Origin: Crossiella sp. SN42
Lineage (GTDB): Bacteria > Actinomycetota > Actinomycetes > Mycobacteriales > Pseudonocardiaceae
Assembly (NCBI RefSeq): GCF_023897065.1
Contig: NZ_JAMHIV010000046.1
Span: 1-64,000, forward strand
Reading direction: 5' to 3'
Length of the DNA stretch: 64,000 nt
The notes below the pieces were generated by a model. It ran no database searches. It had not been told where the DNA came from and saw only the letters and a list, made by a program, of their open reading frames with translations. The first letter of the stretch is position 1; the number at the start of each line of letters is the position of its first letter. The position numbers and the translations under genes were made by a program. This document shows positions 1 to 7,078 of the stretch, in pieces.

Positions 1-96
1 AAAAATCAACCCCACCGCTGAGTGAAGAGCCCGCCGTGTCGCTGGCGCGCCACGCCTCTTTCGCAACAAGTGGCTGGGCGGCAGGGGGGTGGGGGC

Positions 97-654
97 TCAG
101 ACCCGGTCATCCGCCCAGCGCGGGTCCTCGCGGACCCGGTCCGCGGCTTTGTCGCGCTTGTCGCGCTTGGGTTTGCGGTCGCCTTCCAGCGCGGCCAGGT
201 CGGTGCGCAGGCGGTCCAGCTCGCTGCGCAGGTAGTCCCTGGTGGCGACCTCGCCGACGGCCAGGCGCAGCGCGGCCAGCTCGCGGGCCAGGTACTCGGT
301 GTCGGCCTTGGTGCGTTCGGCGCGGGCCCGGTCCTCCTCCAGGGAGATGCGGTCGCGGTCGTCCTGGCGGTTCTGCGCCAACAGGATCAGCGGGGCGGCG
401 TAGGCGGCCTGGGTGGAGAAGGCCAGGTTGAGCAGGATGAACGGGTAGGGGTCCCACTGCAGGGACACCGCGAGCAGGTTGAAGCTGATCCACACGATCA
501 CCAGCACGGTCTGCCAGAACAGGAACGTGCCGGTGCCCAGGAACCGGGCGATCCGTTCGGAGAACCGGCCGAAGGCCTCCGGGTCCAGCTCGAAGGACAG
601 CCTGCGCGGCTGGCGGGGCTGGTCGAGCCTGCGGCGGGGCAGCAGCTCAGGCAT
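97..654 (-). CDS. DUF1003 family membrane protein
   Basis: 185 aa. Two hydrophobic segments are visible, at about residues 44-64 and 72-95. A charged, coiled-coil-like tail (about 100-160) and a basic C-terminus follow. The order of a short N-terminal region, a TM pair and a coiled coil is typical of DUF1003 proteins, whose function is unknown. The ATG lies 8 nt inside the end of the upstream MgtE-like gene, so the two are probably translationally coupled. The pairing suggests a shared role near Mg2+ handling, but that is inference. Confidence 0.85.
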   Translation of the reverse strand: MPELLPRRRLDQPRQPRRLSFELDPEAFGRFSERIARFLGTGTFLFWQTVLVIVWISFNLLAVSLQWDPYPFILLNLAFSTQAAYAAPLILLAQNRQDDRDRISLEEDRARAERTKADTEYLARELAALRLAVGEVATRDYLRSELDRLRTDLAALEGDRKPKRDKRDKAADRVREDPRWADDRV

Positions 655-1957
655 GGGAACGGTCCTCCGCGTTCGGTCCTTCTGGGCTCGATTCCTCGGT
701 GACCTCGGTGTCGGGCAGGCCGCTCGCCCGCCAGTCCTCCGGCAGCAGGTGGTCCAGCACGTCGTCCACGGTGACCGCGCCGAGCAGGTGCTCGCCCTCG
801 TCCACCACCGGCGCGCACACCAGGTTGTAGGCGGCGAAGTAGCGGGTCACCTCGGACAGGGTCGCGGTCGGCGAGAGCTGGGACAGGTCCTTGTCCAGCA
901 AGCCCGCCACCAGGTCCGAGGGGGGTTCGCGGAGCAGCCGCTGGAAGTGCACGCAGCCCAGGTAGCGGCCGGTCGGGGTGGCGCTGGGCGGGCGGCAGAC
1001 GAAGACCATGCTGGCCAGCGCCGGGGTCAGGTCGCCGTTGCGCACCCTGGCCAGCGCCTCGGCGATGGTGGCGTCCGGGGCGAGCACGATCGGCTCCGGC
1101 GTCATCAGACCGCCCGCGGTGTCGTAGGAGTACTCCAGCAGCCTGCGCACCGGCGCGGACTCCTCCGGCTCCATCAGCTCCAGCAGCCGGTCCTTGTCGC
1201 CCTCGTCCAGCTCGGCCAGCAGGTCGGCCGCGTCGTCGGGGTTCATCGCCTCCAGCACGTCCGCGGCGCGCTCCTCGCCGAGGTGCCGCAGCAGCGACTT
1301 CTGGTCCTCCTCCGGCAGCTCCTCGATCACGTCGGCCAGGCGTTCGTCGTCCATCGCGTCGGCCACCTCGTACCGGCGCTTGGACGGCAGCTCGTGCAGC
1401 GCGGAGGCCACGTCCACCGCGCGCATCCCGTCGAAGACGGCCAGCAGCTGCTGGGTGCCCTGCGGCTGCTCGGCGATCCGCGCGCGGGCCAGCCCGCCCA
1501 CCTTCTCCCAGGCCAGCACCTGCACCGGCCCGCGCCTGCCCAGCCGCCCGGACCGCTGCCGCACGGCCAGCTTGTTGACCAGCCAGTCCCTGGTGCGGGT
1601 GGGTTCCAGCCCGGCGTCGACCACCACCGCCGTGCCGCCGTCGGCCAGCGTCACGTGCGCGTCCAGCAGCTCGCCGATGATCAGCGCCTCGTTGGGCCGC
1701 TGGTGGAAGTGCCGCAGGTTCACCGAACCGGTGGCCAGCGCGACCGCGCTGGGCTCGATCGAGGTGACCCGCAGCATCGGCACGAAGATCCGCCGCCGGG
1801 TGATCAGCTCCACCACCAGCCCCAGCACCCTGGGTGGCGAGCGGTCCACCCGTAGGCCCACCACCACATCCCTGACCTTGCCGATGGACTCACCGTCCGG
1901 TCCGAAGACCGTCAGACCGGCCAGCTGTGCGGCGAAAACCCGGTTCGGACCTGGCAT
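647..1957 (-). CDS. Soluble MgtE-like protein with PRC-barrel and CBS domains
   Basis: 436 aa. The N-terminal ~75 residues look like a PRC-barrel (sequence around FGPDGESIGKV). An acidic MgtE_N-type helical superhelix follows at about 165-270 (repeated LPEED, MNPDDAADLLAEL). A CBS-domain pair covers about 285-410 (GGLMTPEPIVL, VVDEGEHLLGAVTVDDVLDHLLPED). The MgtE transmembrane domain is absent, so this keeps the cytosolic Mg2+-sensing part of MgtE without the channel. It may act as a sensor or adaptor for the coupled DUF1003 protein (inference). The start is ATG, and only 23 bp separate it from the divergent PhzF-like gene. Confidence 0.85.
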   Translation of the reverse strand: MPGPNRVFAAQLAGLTVFGPDGESIGKVRDVVVGLRVDRSPPRVLGLVVELITRRRIFVPMLRVTSIEPSAVALATGSVNLRHFHQRPNEALIIGELLDAHVTLADGGTAVVVDAGLEPTRTRDWLVNKLAVRQRSGRLGRRGPVQVLAWEKVGGLARARIAEQPQGTQQLLAVFDGMRAVDVASALHELPSKRRYEVADAMDDERLADVIEELPEEDQKSLLRHLGEERAADVLEAMNPDDAADLLAELDEGDKDRLLELMEPEESAPVRRLLEYSYDTAGGLMTPEPIVLAPDATIAEALARVRNGDLTPALASMVFVCRPPSATPTGRYLGCVHFQRLLREPPSDLVAGLLDKDLSQLSPTATLSEVTRYFAAYNLVCAPVVDEGEHLLGAVTVDDVLDHLLPEDWRASGLPDTEVTEESSPEGPNAEDRSHA

Positions 1958-1980
1958 GACCGCAGGCTAACGTCACGGCC

Positions 1981-2847
1981 GTGGCACTACCGGGCAAGAC
2001 CCTCCGCATGGACCTCGTGGACGTGTTCACCGCCACGCCCTACGCCGGGAACGCGCTGGCCGTGGTGCACGGCGCGGAGGAGCTGGACACCCGGTCCATG
2101 CAGGCCATCGCGCGTGAGCTGAACCTCTCCGAGACGGCCTTCCCGCTGCCGCCCACCCAGCCCGGCGCGGACTACCGGCTGCGCGCGTTCAGCCCGCTGG
2201 TCGAACTGCCCTTCGCCGGGCACCCCAGCGTGGGCACGGCCTGGGTGCTGGCCAGGGACGGGGTGCTCGGGCACGGCACCGCGGTGCAGGAGTGCGGCGC
2301 GGGCCTGCTGCCGGTGCAGGTCGACGAGCGCGGCGCCCGGCTCACCGGCGGCACCCCGGTGCTCGGCGCGGACCTGGACGCCGAGGTGCTGGCCGAGGCG
2401 GTAGGCCTGCGCCCGGCCGAGACCTCGGTCAAGGCCGGCATCGCGGGCTGCGGGCTGGACTTCAACTACTTCCTGGCCGACCCGGCTGAACTGCCCGCCG
2501 CCACCGCCCGGCCGGAGCTGGTGCTCGCCGCGGTGCTCGGCCGCGGCATCGTGCCGGTGGCCTGGGACCCGGCCGCCCGGACCGCGACGGTGCGGATGTT
2601 CCGCGGCACCGGTGGCGAGGACCCGGCGACCGGCTCGGCAGCGCTGGGGCTGGGCGTGTGGCTGGTGGCGCGGGGGCTGCTGCCGGCGGAGGGGCGGTCG
2701 GAGTACCTGGTGCGGCAGGGGGAATGGGTGGGGCGGCCGTCGGAGCTGCACTGCGCGGTGACCGCGGCCGGTGGGCTGGCGCGGGAGGTCACGGTGTGGG
2801 GCGGGGTCGTCGAGGTGGGCCAGGGCAGCCTGCGCGTGCCGGACTAG
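1981..2847 (+). CDS. PhzF family isomerase/epimerase-like protein
   Basis: 288 aa, normal length for the diaminopimelate-epimerase-fold PhzF family. The catalytic Glu is visible in NLSETAFPL (Glu51). The two family loops are present: FAGHPSVGTAW at about 78-88 and the C-terminal GGEDPATGSAALGLG. Known members isomerise small acids, as in phenazine biosynthesis, but most are uncharacterised. No other phenazine gene is nearby, so no phenazine role is claimed. GTG 1981 is used here; an in-frame ATG at 2008 (MDLVDVF) is an alternative and would leave 50 bp for the divergent promoters. Confidence 0.85.
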   Translation: MALPGKTLRMDLVDVFTATPYAGNALAVVHGAEELDTRSMQAIARELNLSETAFPLPPTQPGADYRLRAFSPLVELPFAGHPSVGTAWVLARDGVLGHGTAVQECGAGLLPVQVDERGARLTGGTPVLGADLDAEVLAEAVGLRPAETSVKAGIAGCGLDFNYFLADPAELPAATARPELVLAAVLGRGIVPVAWDPAARTATVRMFRGTGGEDPATGSAALGLGVWLVARGLLPAEGRSEYLVRQGEWVGRPSELHCAVTAAGGLAREVTVWGGVVEVGQGSLRVPD

Positions 2848-2887
2848 CTCGTGCCCGGGAGCAGCCGCGCGCCCGTCCTGCCCTCGC

Positions 2888-3784
2888 CTAGCTCTCGGCC
2901 AGCCACTCCGCCAGCGTCTTGGCCACCTCGGCCCGTTCCTGGTGCGCTGGCCCCTGCCCGACCGCGCTGATCCACTCGTCCACCGCCCTGGCCAGCGCCC
3001 ACTCCCGCGAGCGGGCCAGGTCCAGCCCGCTGGCGTCGGTCAGCAGCGCCAGCCGCCTGCGCAGCCCGGCCGCGCCGCCGAGCTCGCCGAACCGGTTGCG
3101 CAGCAACGGAAGCAGCTCGTAGTGCGGGTCGCCGGAGATCGGCTTCGGGTCGATGGCCAGCCAGGGTTCGCGGCGGCCGGCCAGCACGTTGGCGAACTCC
3201 AGGTCGCGGTGCAGCAGCGAGGGCCGGTAGCCGCCGGAGGTCAGCTCGATGTGCGCGCGCACCGCCCGGCCGACCAGCCGGTGCGGCACGGGCTGGCCGA
3301 CCCGGTCCCACTCGTGGTGCGCGTCCGCGGCCCACAGCAGGGCGTCGTCGATCAGCCGGGGCACGCTCGGCGGCGGCGGCACCCACAGCCGCCTGGCCAG
3401 GTTGCCGACGATCTCGCAGGCCGTGTCGTGCGGCTCCCGCTCCAGCGTGCGGTGCTCGTCCAGGCGTTCCAGCAGCATCGCGCCGCGGGCCGGGTCCTCG
3501 GCGAGCAGCCGCACCGCGCCGCAGCCCGCCCAGCGGTGCAGCGCGGTGGACTCGTGCCTGGTGTCCTCGTCCAGCCAGGAGACCTTGACCACGTACCGGT
3601 CCTCGCCGCTGCGCACCGGCACCACCAGCGCGAACCGGCCGTGCGCGAGTGGGCCGTCCACCTCGACCCGCCAGAACCCGCACAGGTCGCGGATGAGCTC
3701 GGGCAACTGGTCCAGCCACGGCCGCGCGGTGTCGCCCTGCCTGGCGATGATCTCGGAGACGAACCGGGCGGGGACCGCGATCAC
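2888..3784 (-). CDS. Aminoglycoside/streptomycin phosphotransferase-like kinase
   Basis: 298 aa. Kinase-fold protein resembling the APH(6)/hydroxyurea phosphotransferase family. The catalytic loop is LLHRDLEFANVL (about 187-198), followed by WLAIDPKPISGDPHYELLPLL, where the family has its PKP-x-x-GDP motif. The usual HGD catalytic-loop triad is HRD here. The GTG start overlaps the stop of the preceding gene (GTGA), so the two are coupled. The natural substrate is unknown: chromosomal members of this family are often metabolic kinases without a resistance role, and resistance cannot be inferred from sequence. Confidence 0.8.
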   Translation of the reverse strand: MIAVPARFVSEIIARQGDTARPWLDQLPELIRDLCGFWRVEVDGPLAHGRFALVVPVRSGEDRYVVKVSWLDEDTRHESTALHRWAGCGAVRLLAEDPARGAMLLERLDEHRTLEREPHDTACEIVGNLARRLWVPPPPSVPRLIDDALLWAADAHHEWDRVGQPVPHRLVGRAVRAHIELTSGGYRPSLLHRDLEFANVLAGRREPWLAIDPKPISGDPHYELLPLLRNRFGELGGAAGLRRRLALLTDASGLDLARSREWALARAVDEWISAVGQGPAHQERAEVAKTLAEWLAES

Positions 3785-4116
3785 GTCGGTTCGACCCGGA
3801 AGACCTGGGCGCAGCGCAGCTCCGCGTTCAGCCGGGCGGCGGCCAGCGCCGTGCGGGTGTCCTGGTCCGGCTCGGTCAGCCGGGCGATGGCGGCCACCTC
3901 GGTCAGGTGGGAGTGCGTGCTGGGGGAGCGGACGGTGACCGTGCAGGCGGCGCCGTCGGTCAGTCCGGGCACGGTCTGCTCCGCGCCGCCGACCGCGATC
4001 CAGAGCGCGCCGTCCCGCCACAGCGCCCACACCAGGCTCGCCCGGCCGCCGGCCGGGGTGATCCAGACCGCGGCCGCTTTGCGGAGGGCCGCGTCCAGCA
4101 GTCGGGTGGTCTCCAC
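3781..4116 (-). CDS. Small hypothetical protein upstream of the APH-like kinase
   Basis: 111 aa, ATG start. Alternating beta-strand-like segments (ALWIAVGGAEQTV, CTVTVRSPSTHSHLTEVAAIARL) resemble a small flavin/PNPOx-type split barrel, but no diagnostic motif is present and I do not assign a function. The stop codon overlaps the kinase start, so the two form a bicistronic unit. The promoter should lie between 4117 and the upstream region. Confidence 0.65.
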   Translation of the reverse strand: METTRLLDAALRKAAAVWITPAGGRASLVWALWRDGALWIAVGGAEQTVPGLTDGAACTVTVRSPSTHSHLTEVAAIARLTEPDQDTRTALAAARLNAELRCAQVFRVEPT

Positions 4117-4231
4117 CGGTTCAGCATCGCACGCGTTGTGAGAGAGACCTCAGCGGAGTGGCCGAGTCTTGATCGGCGTGCCAGCATTCGCCCAAGCCGC
4201 GTTGTTACTGGTCGGTACAAGGAGGTCCGCA

Positions 4232-5191
4232 GTGGTCGACCGCAGGCGTTCCCGTCGTTCCTGTCTCGCCGTTCCCGGTTCGAGCCAGAAGATGATCGAC
4301 AAGGCCCGCACCCTGCCAGCCGACCAGGTGTTCCTGGACCTGGAGGACGCGTGTGCCCCGCTGGCCAAGCCGGCCGCCCGCAAGACCATCGTGGCGGCGC
4401 TGAACGAGGGCGGCTGGGAGGGCAAGACCAGGGTGGTCCGGGTCAACGACCTGACCACCGAGTGGACCTACCGCGACGTGGTCGAGGTGGTCGAGGGCGC
4501 GGGCGCGAACCTGGACTGCATCATGCTGCCCAAGGTGCAGACCGCCGACCAGGTCGCCTGGCTGGACCTGACCCTGACCCAGATCGAGAAGACCATGGGC
4601 TACGAGGTCGGCAAGATCGGCATCGAGGCCCAGATCGAGAACGCCAAGGGCCTGGTCGAGGTGGACGCCATCGCCACCGCCTCCCCGCGCATCGAGACCA
4701 TCATCTTCGGCCCGGCCGACTTCATGGCCTCCATCAACATGAAGTCCCTGGTCGTCGGCGAACAGCCCCCCGGCTACGACGTGGGCGATGCCTACCACTA
4801 CATCCTGATGCGCATCCTGATGGCCGCCCGCGCCACCGACGTGCAGGCCATCGACGGCCCCTACCTGCAGATCAAGGACGTGGACGGCTTCCGCCGGGTG
4901 GCAGGCCGCTCCGCCGCGCTGGGCTTCGACGGCAAGTGGGTCCTGCACCCCGGCCAGCTGGAGGCCGCGAACGAGGCCTACAGCCCGAACCAGTCCGACT
5001 ACGACCACGCGGAGAACATCCTGGACGCCTACGAGTGGTTCACCTCGGAGGCGGGTGGCAAGCGCGGCGCGGCGATGCTGGGCGACGAGATGATCGACGA
5101 GGCCTCGCGGAAGATGGCGCTGGTGATCAGCGCGAAGGGACGGGCGGCCGGGATGTCGCGCACGGACCGGTGGACGCCGCCGGAGAGCTGA
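4232..5191 (+). CDS. HpcH/HpaI aldolase family CoA-ester lyase (CitE/malyl-CoA lyase type)
   Basis: 319 aa. Cytosolic TIM-barrel lyase of the CitE/Mcl group, which cleaves or forms 3-hydroxyacyl-CoA esters such as malyl- or citramalyl-CoA. Visible motifs are the N-terminal CLAVPGSSQKMIDKA, the metal-site segment FLDLEDACAP, the acidic ligand in IGIEAQIENAKGL and FGPADFMASI. GTG 4232 is chosen because a perfect SD (AAGGAGG, 4219-4225) sits 6 nt upstream; a TTG 63 nt further up has none. A GC hairpin follows the stop, so the gene is probably monocistronic. The exact substrate cannot be read from sequence. Confidence 0.88.
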   Translation: MVDRRRSRRSCLAVPGSSQKMIDKARTLPADQVFLDLEDACAPLAKPAARKTIVAALNEGGWEGKTRVVRVNDLTTEWTYRDVVEVVEGAGANLDCIMLPKVQTADQVAWLDLTLTQIEKTMGYEVGKIGIEAQIENAKGLVEVDAIATASPRIETIIFGPADFMASINMKSLVVGEQPPGYDVGDAYHYILMRILMAARATDVQAIDGPYLQIKDVDGFRRVAGRSAALGFDGKWVLHPGQLEAANEAYSPNQSDYDHAENILDAYEWFTSEAGGKRGAAMLGDEMIDEASRKMALVISAKGRAAGMSRTDRWTPPES

Positions 5192-5202
5192 GGCGCGCGC
5201 GG

Positions 5203-5226
5203 CGCCGCGGCTGACCGGCCGCGGCG
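5203..5226 (+). terminator. GC-rich hairpin after the CitE-like gene
   Basis: A perfect 8-bp inverted repeat (CGCCGCGG / CCGCGGCG) with an 8-nt loop lies 11 nt after the stop codon. There is no T-tract, as is common for actinomycete terminators. Confidence 0.55.
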
Positions 5227-5246
5227 TCCGGCCGTAGAGTGATCGC

Positions 5247-6350
5247 GTGACCGAGCAGCGGGTGCGGCAGATCCTGGTGGAGGGTTTCACCTCGATCAGG
5301 TCAGCTTCGGTCGAGCTGGGGCAGCTCAACGTGCTGGTCGGTGCGAACGGTGCGGGCAAGAGCAACTTCATCCGTGCCTTCGAGATGCTGGGCCGGATCG
5401 CCGATGAGGAGCTTGGCTACTTCGTCGGCAAGAACGGTGGTGCCGCTGTTCTGCTCAACGAGGGAGCGGAAAGCGACCAGATCCACCTCCGGTTGACCGC
5501 CAGCTCGATCACTTACGAGGCCGTGCTGGAGCCTGCGGGGGAGGACTACCTCGTCCTTTCTCGCGAGACTCTCTCCAACAAGGGCTCGGTCGTCGCCCTC
5601 GGTCACGGCGGACGAGAGACCGGCATGTATCGGGATGTTCGGCACCGGGAAATCTCGGCGCACGTTGATGTGGTCGAACTGCTCCGTGGCTGCCGTGTGT
5701 TCCATTTCCACGACGCCGGTGTGAGCGCGCCGCCGAAACGCATGACGTCAACCGCCGACAACCTGATGCTTCGGCAGGACGCGGGAAATCTGGCCGCTGT
5801 GCTGCTCGCCCTGCGCGATGACCACCACACCGGCTACGCAGCCGCCTACGACCAGATCGTCAACGCGATCCGGCTGGTTGCCCCGTTCTTCCGGGATTTC
5901 GTGCTCGAGCCGAACCAAGAAGAACGGGTGCTGCTCCGCTGGCGGCAGCAAGGATCTGACCAGGTGTTCTCCGCCGGGCAGATGTCCGACGGCACCTTGC
6001 GGTTCGTCTGCCTGGCCACACTTCTGCTGCACCCGAGGCTGCCCGCCCTGGTGGTGCTGGACGAACCCGAGCTCGGCCTGCACCCCTTCGCGATCGTCCA
6101 GCTCGCCGACCTGCTGCGGGCGGCCTCGACCCGCAGCCAGGTGCTGATCGCGACCCAGTCGGTGACCCTGATGAACCAGTTCACCGTGGACGACCTGATC
6201 GTGGTCGAGCGAGCGGAGGGCGCCTCGCGGTTCCACCGGCCGGATCCGGAAGCGCTGCGGATCTGGCTGGACGAGTACTCCCTCGGTGAGATCTGGGAGA
6301 TGAACCTGATCGGTGGCCGTCCCACCAACGAGGGCTCGGCACGTGGCTGA
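5247..6350 (+). CDS. AAA ATPase (RecF/OLD-like, AAA_21 type)
   Basis: 367 aa, GTG start. ABC/SMC-type ATPase with Walker A GANGAGKS (33-40), a signature-like MSDGTLRF (about 247-254), Walker B LVVLDEPELGLHP (about 271-283) and a switch segment VLIATQSVTL. There is no transmembrane segment. The architecture matches single-polypeptide ATPases of OLD/PARIS-like anti-phage systems. The next gene starts inside this one's 3' end (GTG at 6343), so the two are translationally coupled. By eye the codons are less GC-biased than in flanking genes (GTT, GCT and CTT are frequent), suggesting acquisition by transfer. Defence is inferred from family and context, not shown. Confidence 0.85.
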   Translation: MTEQRVRQILVEGFTSIRSASVELGQLNVLVGANGAGKSNFIRAFEMLGRIADEELGYFVGKNGGAAVLLNEGAESDQIHLRLTASSITYEAVLEPAGEDYLVLSRETLSNKGSVVALGHGGRETGMYRDVRHREISAHVDVVELLRGCRVFHFHDAGVSAPPKRMTSTADNLMLRQDAGNLAAVLLALRDDHHTGYAAAYDQIVNAIRLVAPFFRDFVLEPNQEERVLLRWRQQGSDQVFSAGQMSDGTLRFVCLATLLLHPRLPALVVLDEPELGLHPFAIVQLADLLRAASTRSQVLIATQSVTLMNQFTVDDLIVVERAEGASRFHRPDPEALRIWLDEYSLGEIWEMNLIGGRPTNEGSARG

Positions 6351-6978
6351 GTACCAGCGGATCCATCTGCTCGTGGAAGGCCAGACCGAGGAGATCCTGG
6401 TACGTGAACTGTTCGGCCCCGAGCTGACGGGACTCGGTTACGGCGTCACCCATTCCTCGCTGCGCGGGGTGAGCCGGTGGGCGCGGGTCGAGGACACCAT
6501 CCGGCGTCTGCTGCACGATCGCAGCATCACCGTGCTGACCACTGTCATCGACTACTACGCGTTCCCGGGAGACGCTCCGGGAATGGCCTCGCGGGCGTTG
6601 AGTGATCCGCTCGGCCGGGTCCGCCAGGTGGAGGAGCAGGTCGCCGCGGCGATCGGCGATCCGCGGTTCGTGCCGCACCTGGTCCTGCACGAGACCGAGA
6701 GCTGGGTCTTCGCCGCCGGAGACCAACTCGCCGCGCATGTTCGCTCTCCACAACTGGCGACCAGGCTCAGCCGGGACTGCGTCAAAGCGGGTGGGCCGGA
6801 ACTGGTGAACGACGGTCCGGATTCCGCGCCGTCCAAGCGGCTGCTCCGCTACCACCCCGGTTACCTGAAAACCGCGCACGGTCCCAAGGCCATCCAGGAC
6901 CTCGGTCTCCCCGCGCTCCGCGCGCAGTGCCCGCACCTCGACGCCTGGCTCACCGAGCTGGCCCGTCGCGCCCGGTGA
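6343..6978 (+). CDS. DUF4276 family protein (TOPRIM-like partner of ATPase)
   Basis: 211 aa from GTG 6343, which overlaps the ATPase stop by 8 nt; a GTG at 6313 is in frame but adds residues unlike the family. Typical DUF4276 features are IHLLVEGQTEE near the N-terminus, TTVIDYYAFPGD in the middle, HLVLHETESWVF, and the late PSKRLLRYHPGYLK. The acidic VEG-x-TEE strand resembles the first TOPRIM motif, suggesting a metal-dependent nuclease fold. ATPase-plus-TOPRIM pairs occur in OLD, Gabija and PARIS defence systems, so this is the likely effector (inference). Confidence 0.82.
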   Translation: MAEYQRIHLLVEGQTEEILVRELFGPELTGLGYGVTHSSLRGVSRWARVEDTIRRLLHDRSITVLTTVIDYYAFPGDAPGMASRALSDPLGRVRQVEEQVAAAIGDPRFVPHLVLHETESWVFAAGDQLAAHVRSPQLATRLSRDCVKAGGPELVNDGPDSAPSKRLLRYHPGYLKTAHGPKAIQDLGLPALRAQCPHLDAWLTELARRAR

Positions 6979-7061
6979 CTGCCCGTTCGGGCAACCGTCG
7001 GCGCGCCCCCACTCGGCCAACCGTGTGGACTTCCCGCACGCCGCCCCATCCGGGTCCCGTT

Positions 7062-7076
7062 GATCAGACACTGATC
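7062..7076. promoter_or_regulatory. 15-bp palindrome abutting the patatin gene start
   Basis: GATCAG-ACA-CTGATC is a perfect inverted repeat with a 3-nt spacer. It ends 2 nt before the ATG at 7079, where an SD would normally be, and no good SD is visible. It could be an operator overlapping a leaderless or short-leader promoter. Confidence 0.4.
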
Positions 7077-7078
7077 CC

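Noticed and set aside
1-96. Possible gene at the left edge
   Set aside because: No frame with plausible codon use or motif crosses the edge; the segment appears to be intergenic.
2888-3784. Aminoglycoside resistance determinant
   Set aside because: The family is broad, the catalytic loop differs from classic APH, and no mobile or resistance context is present.
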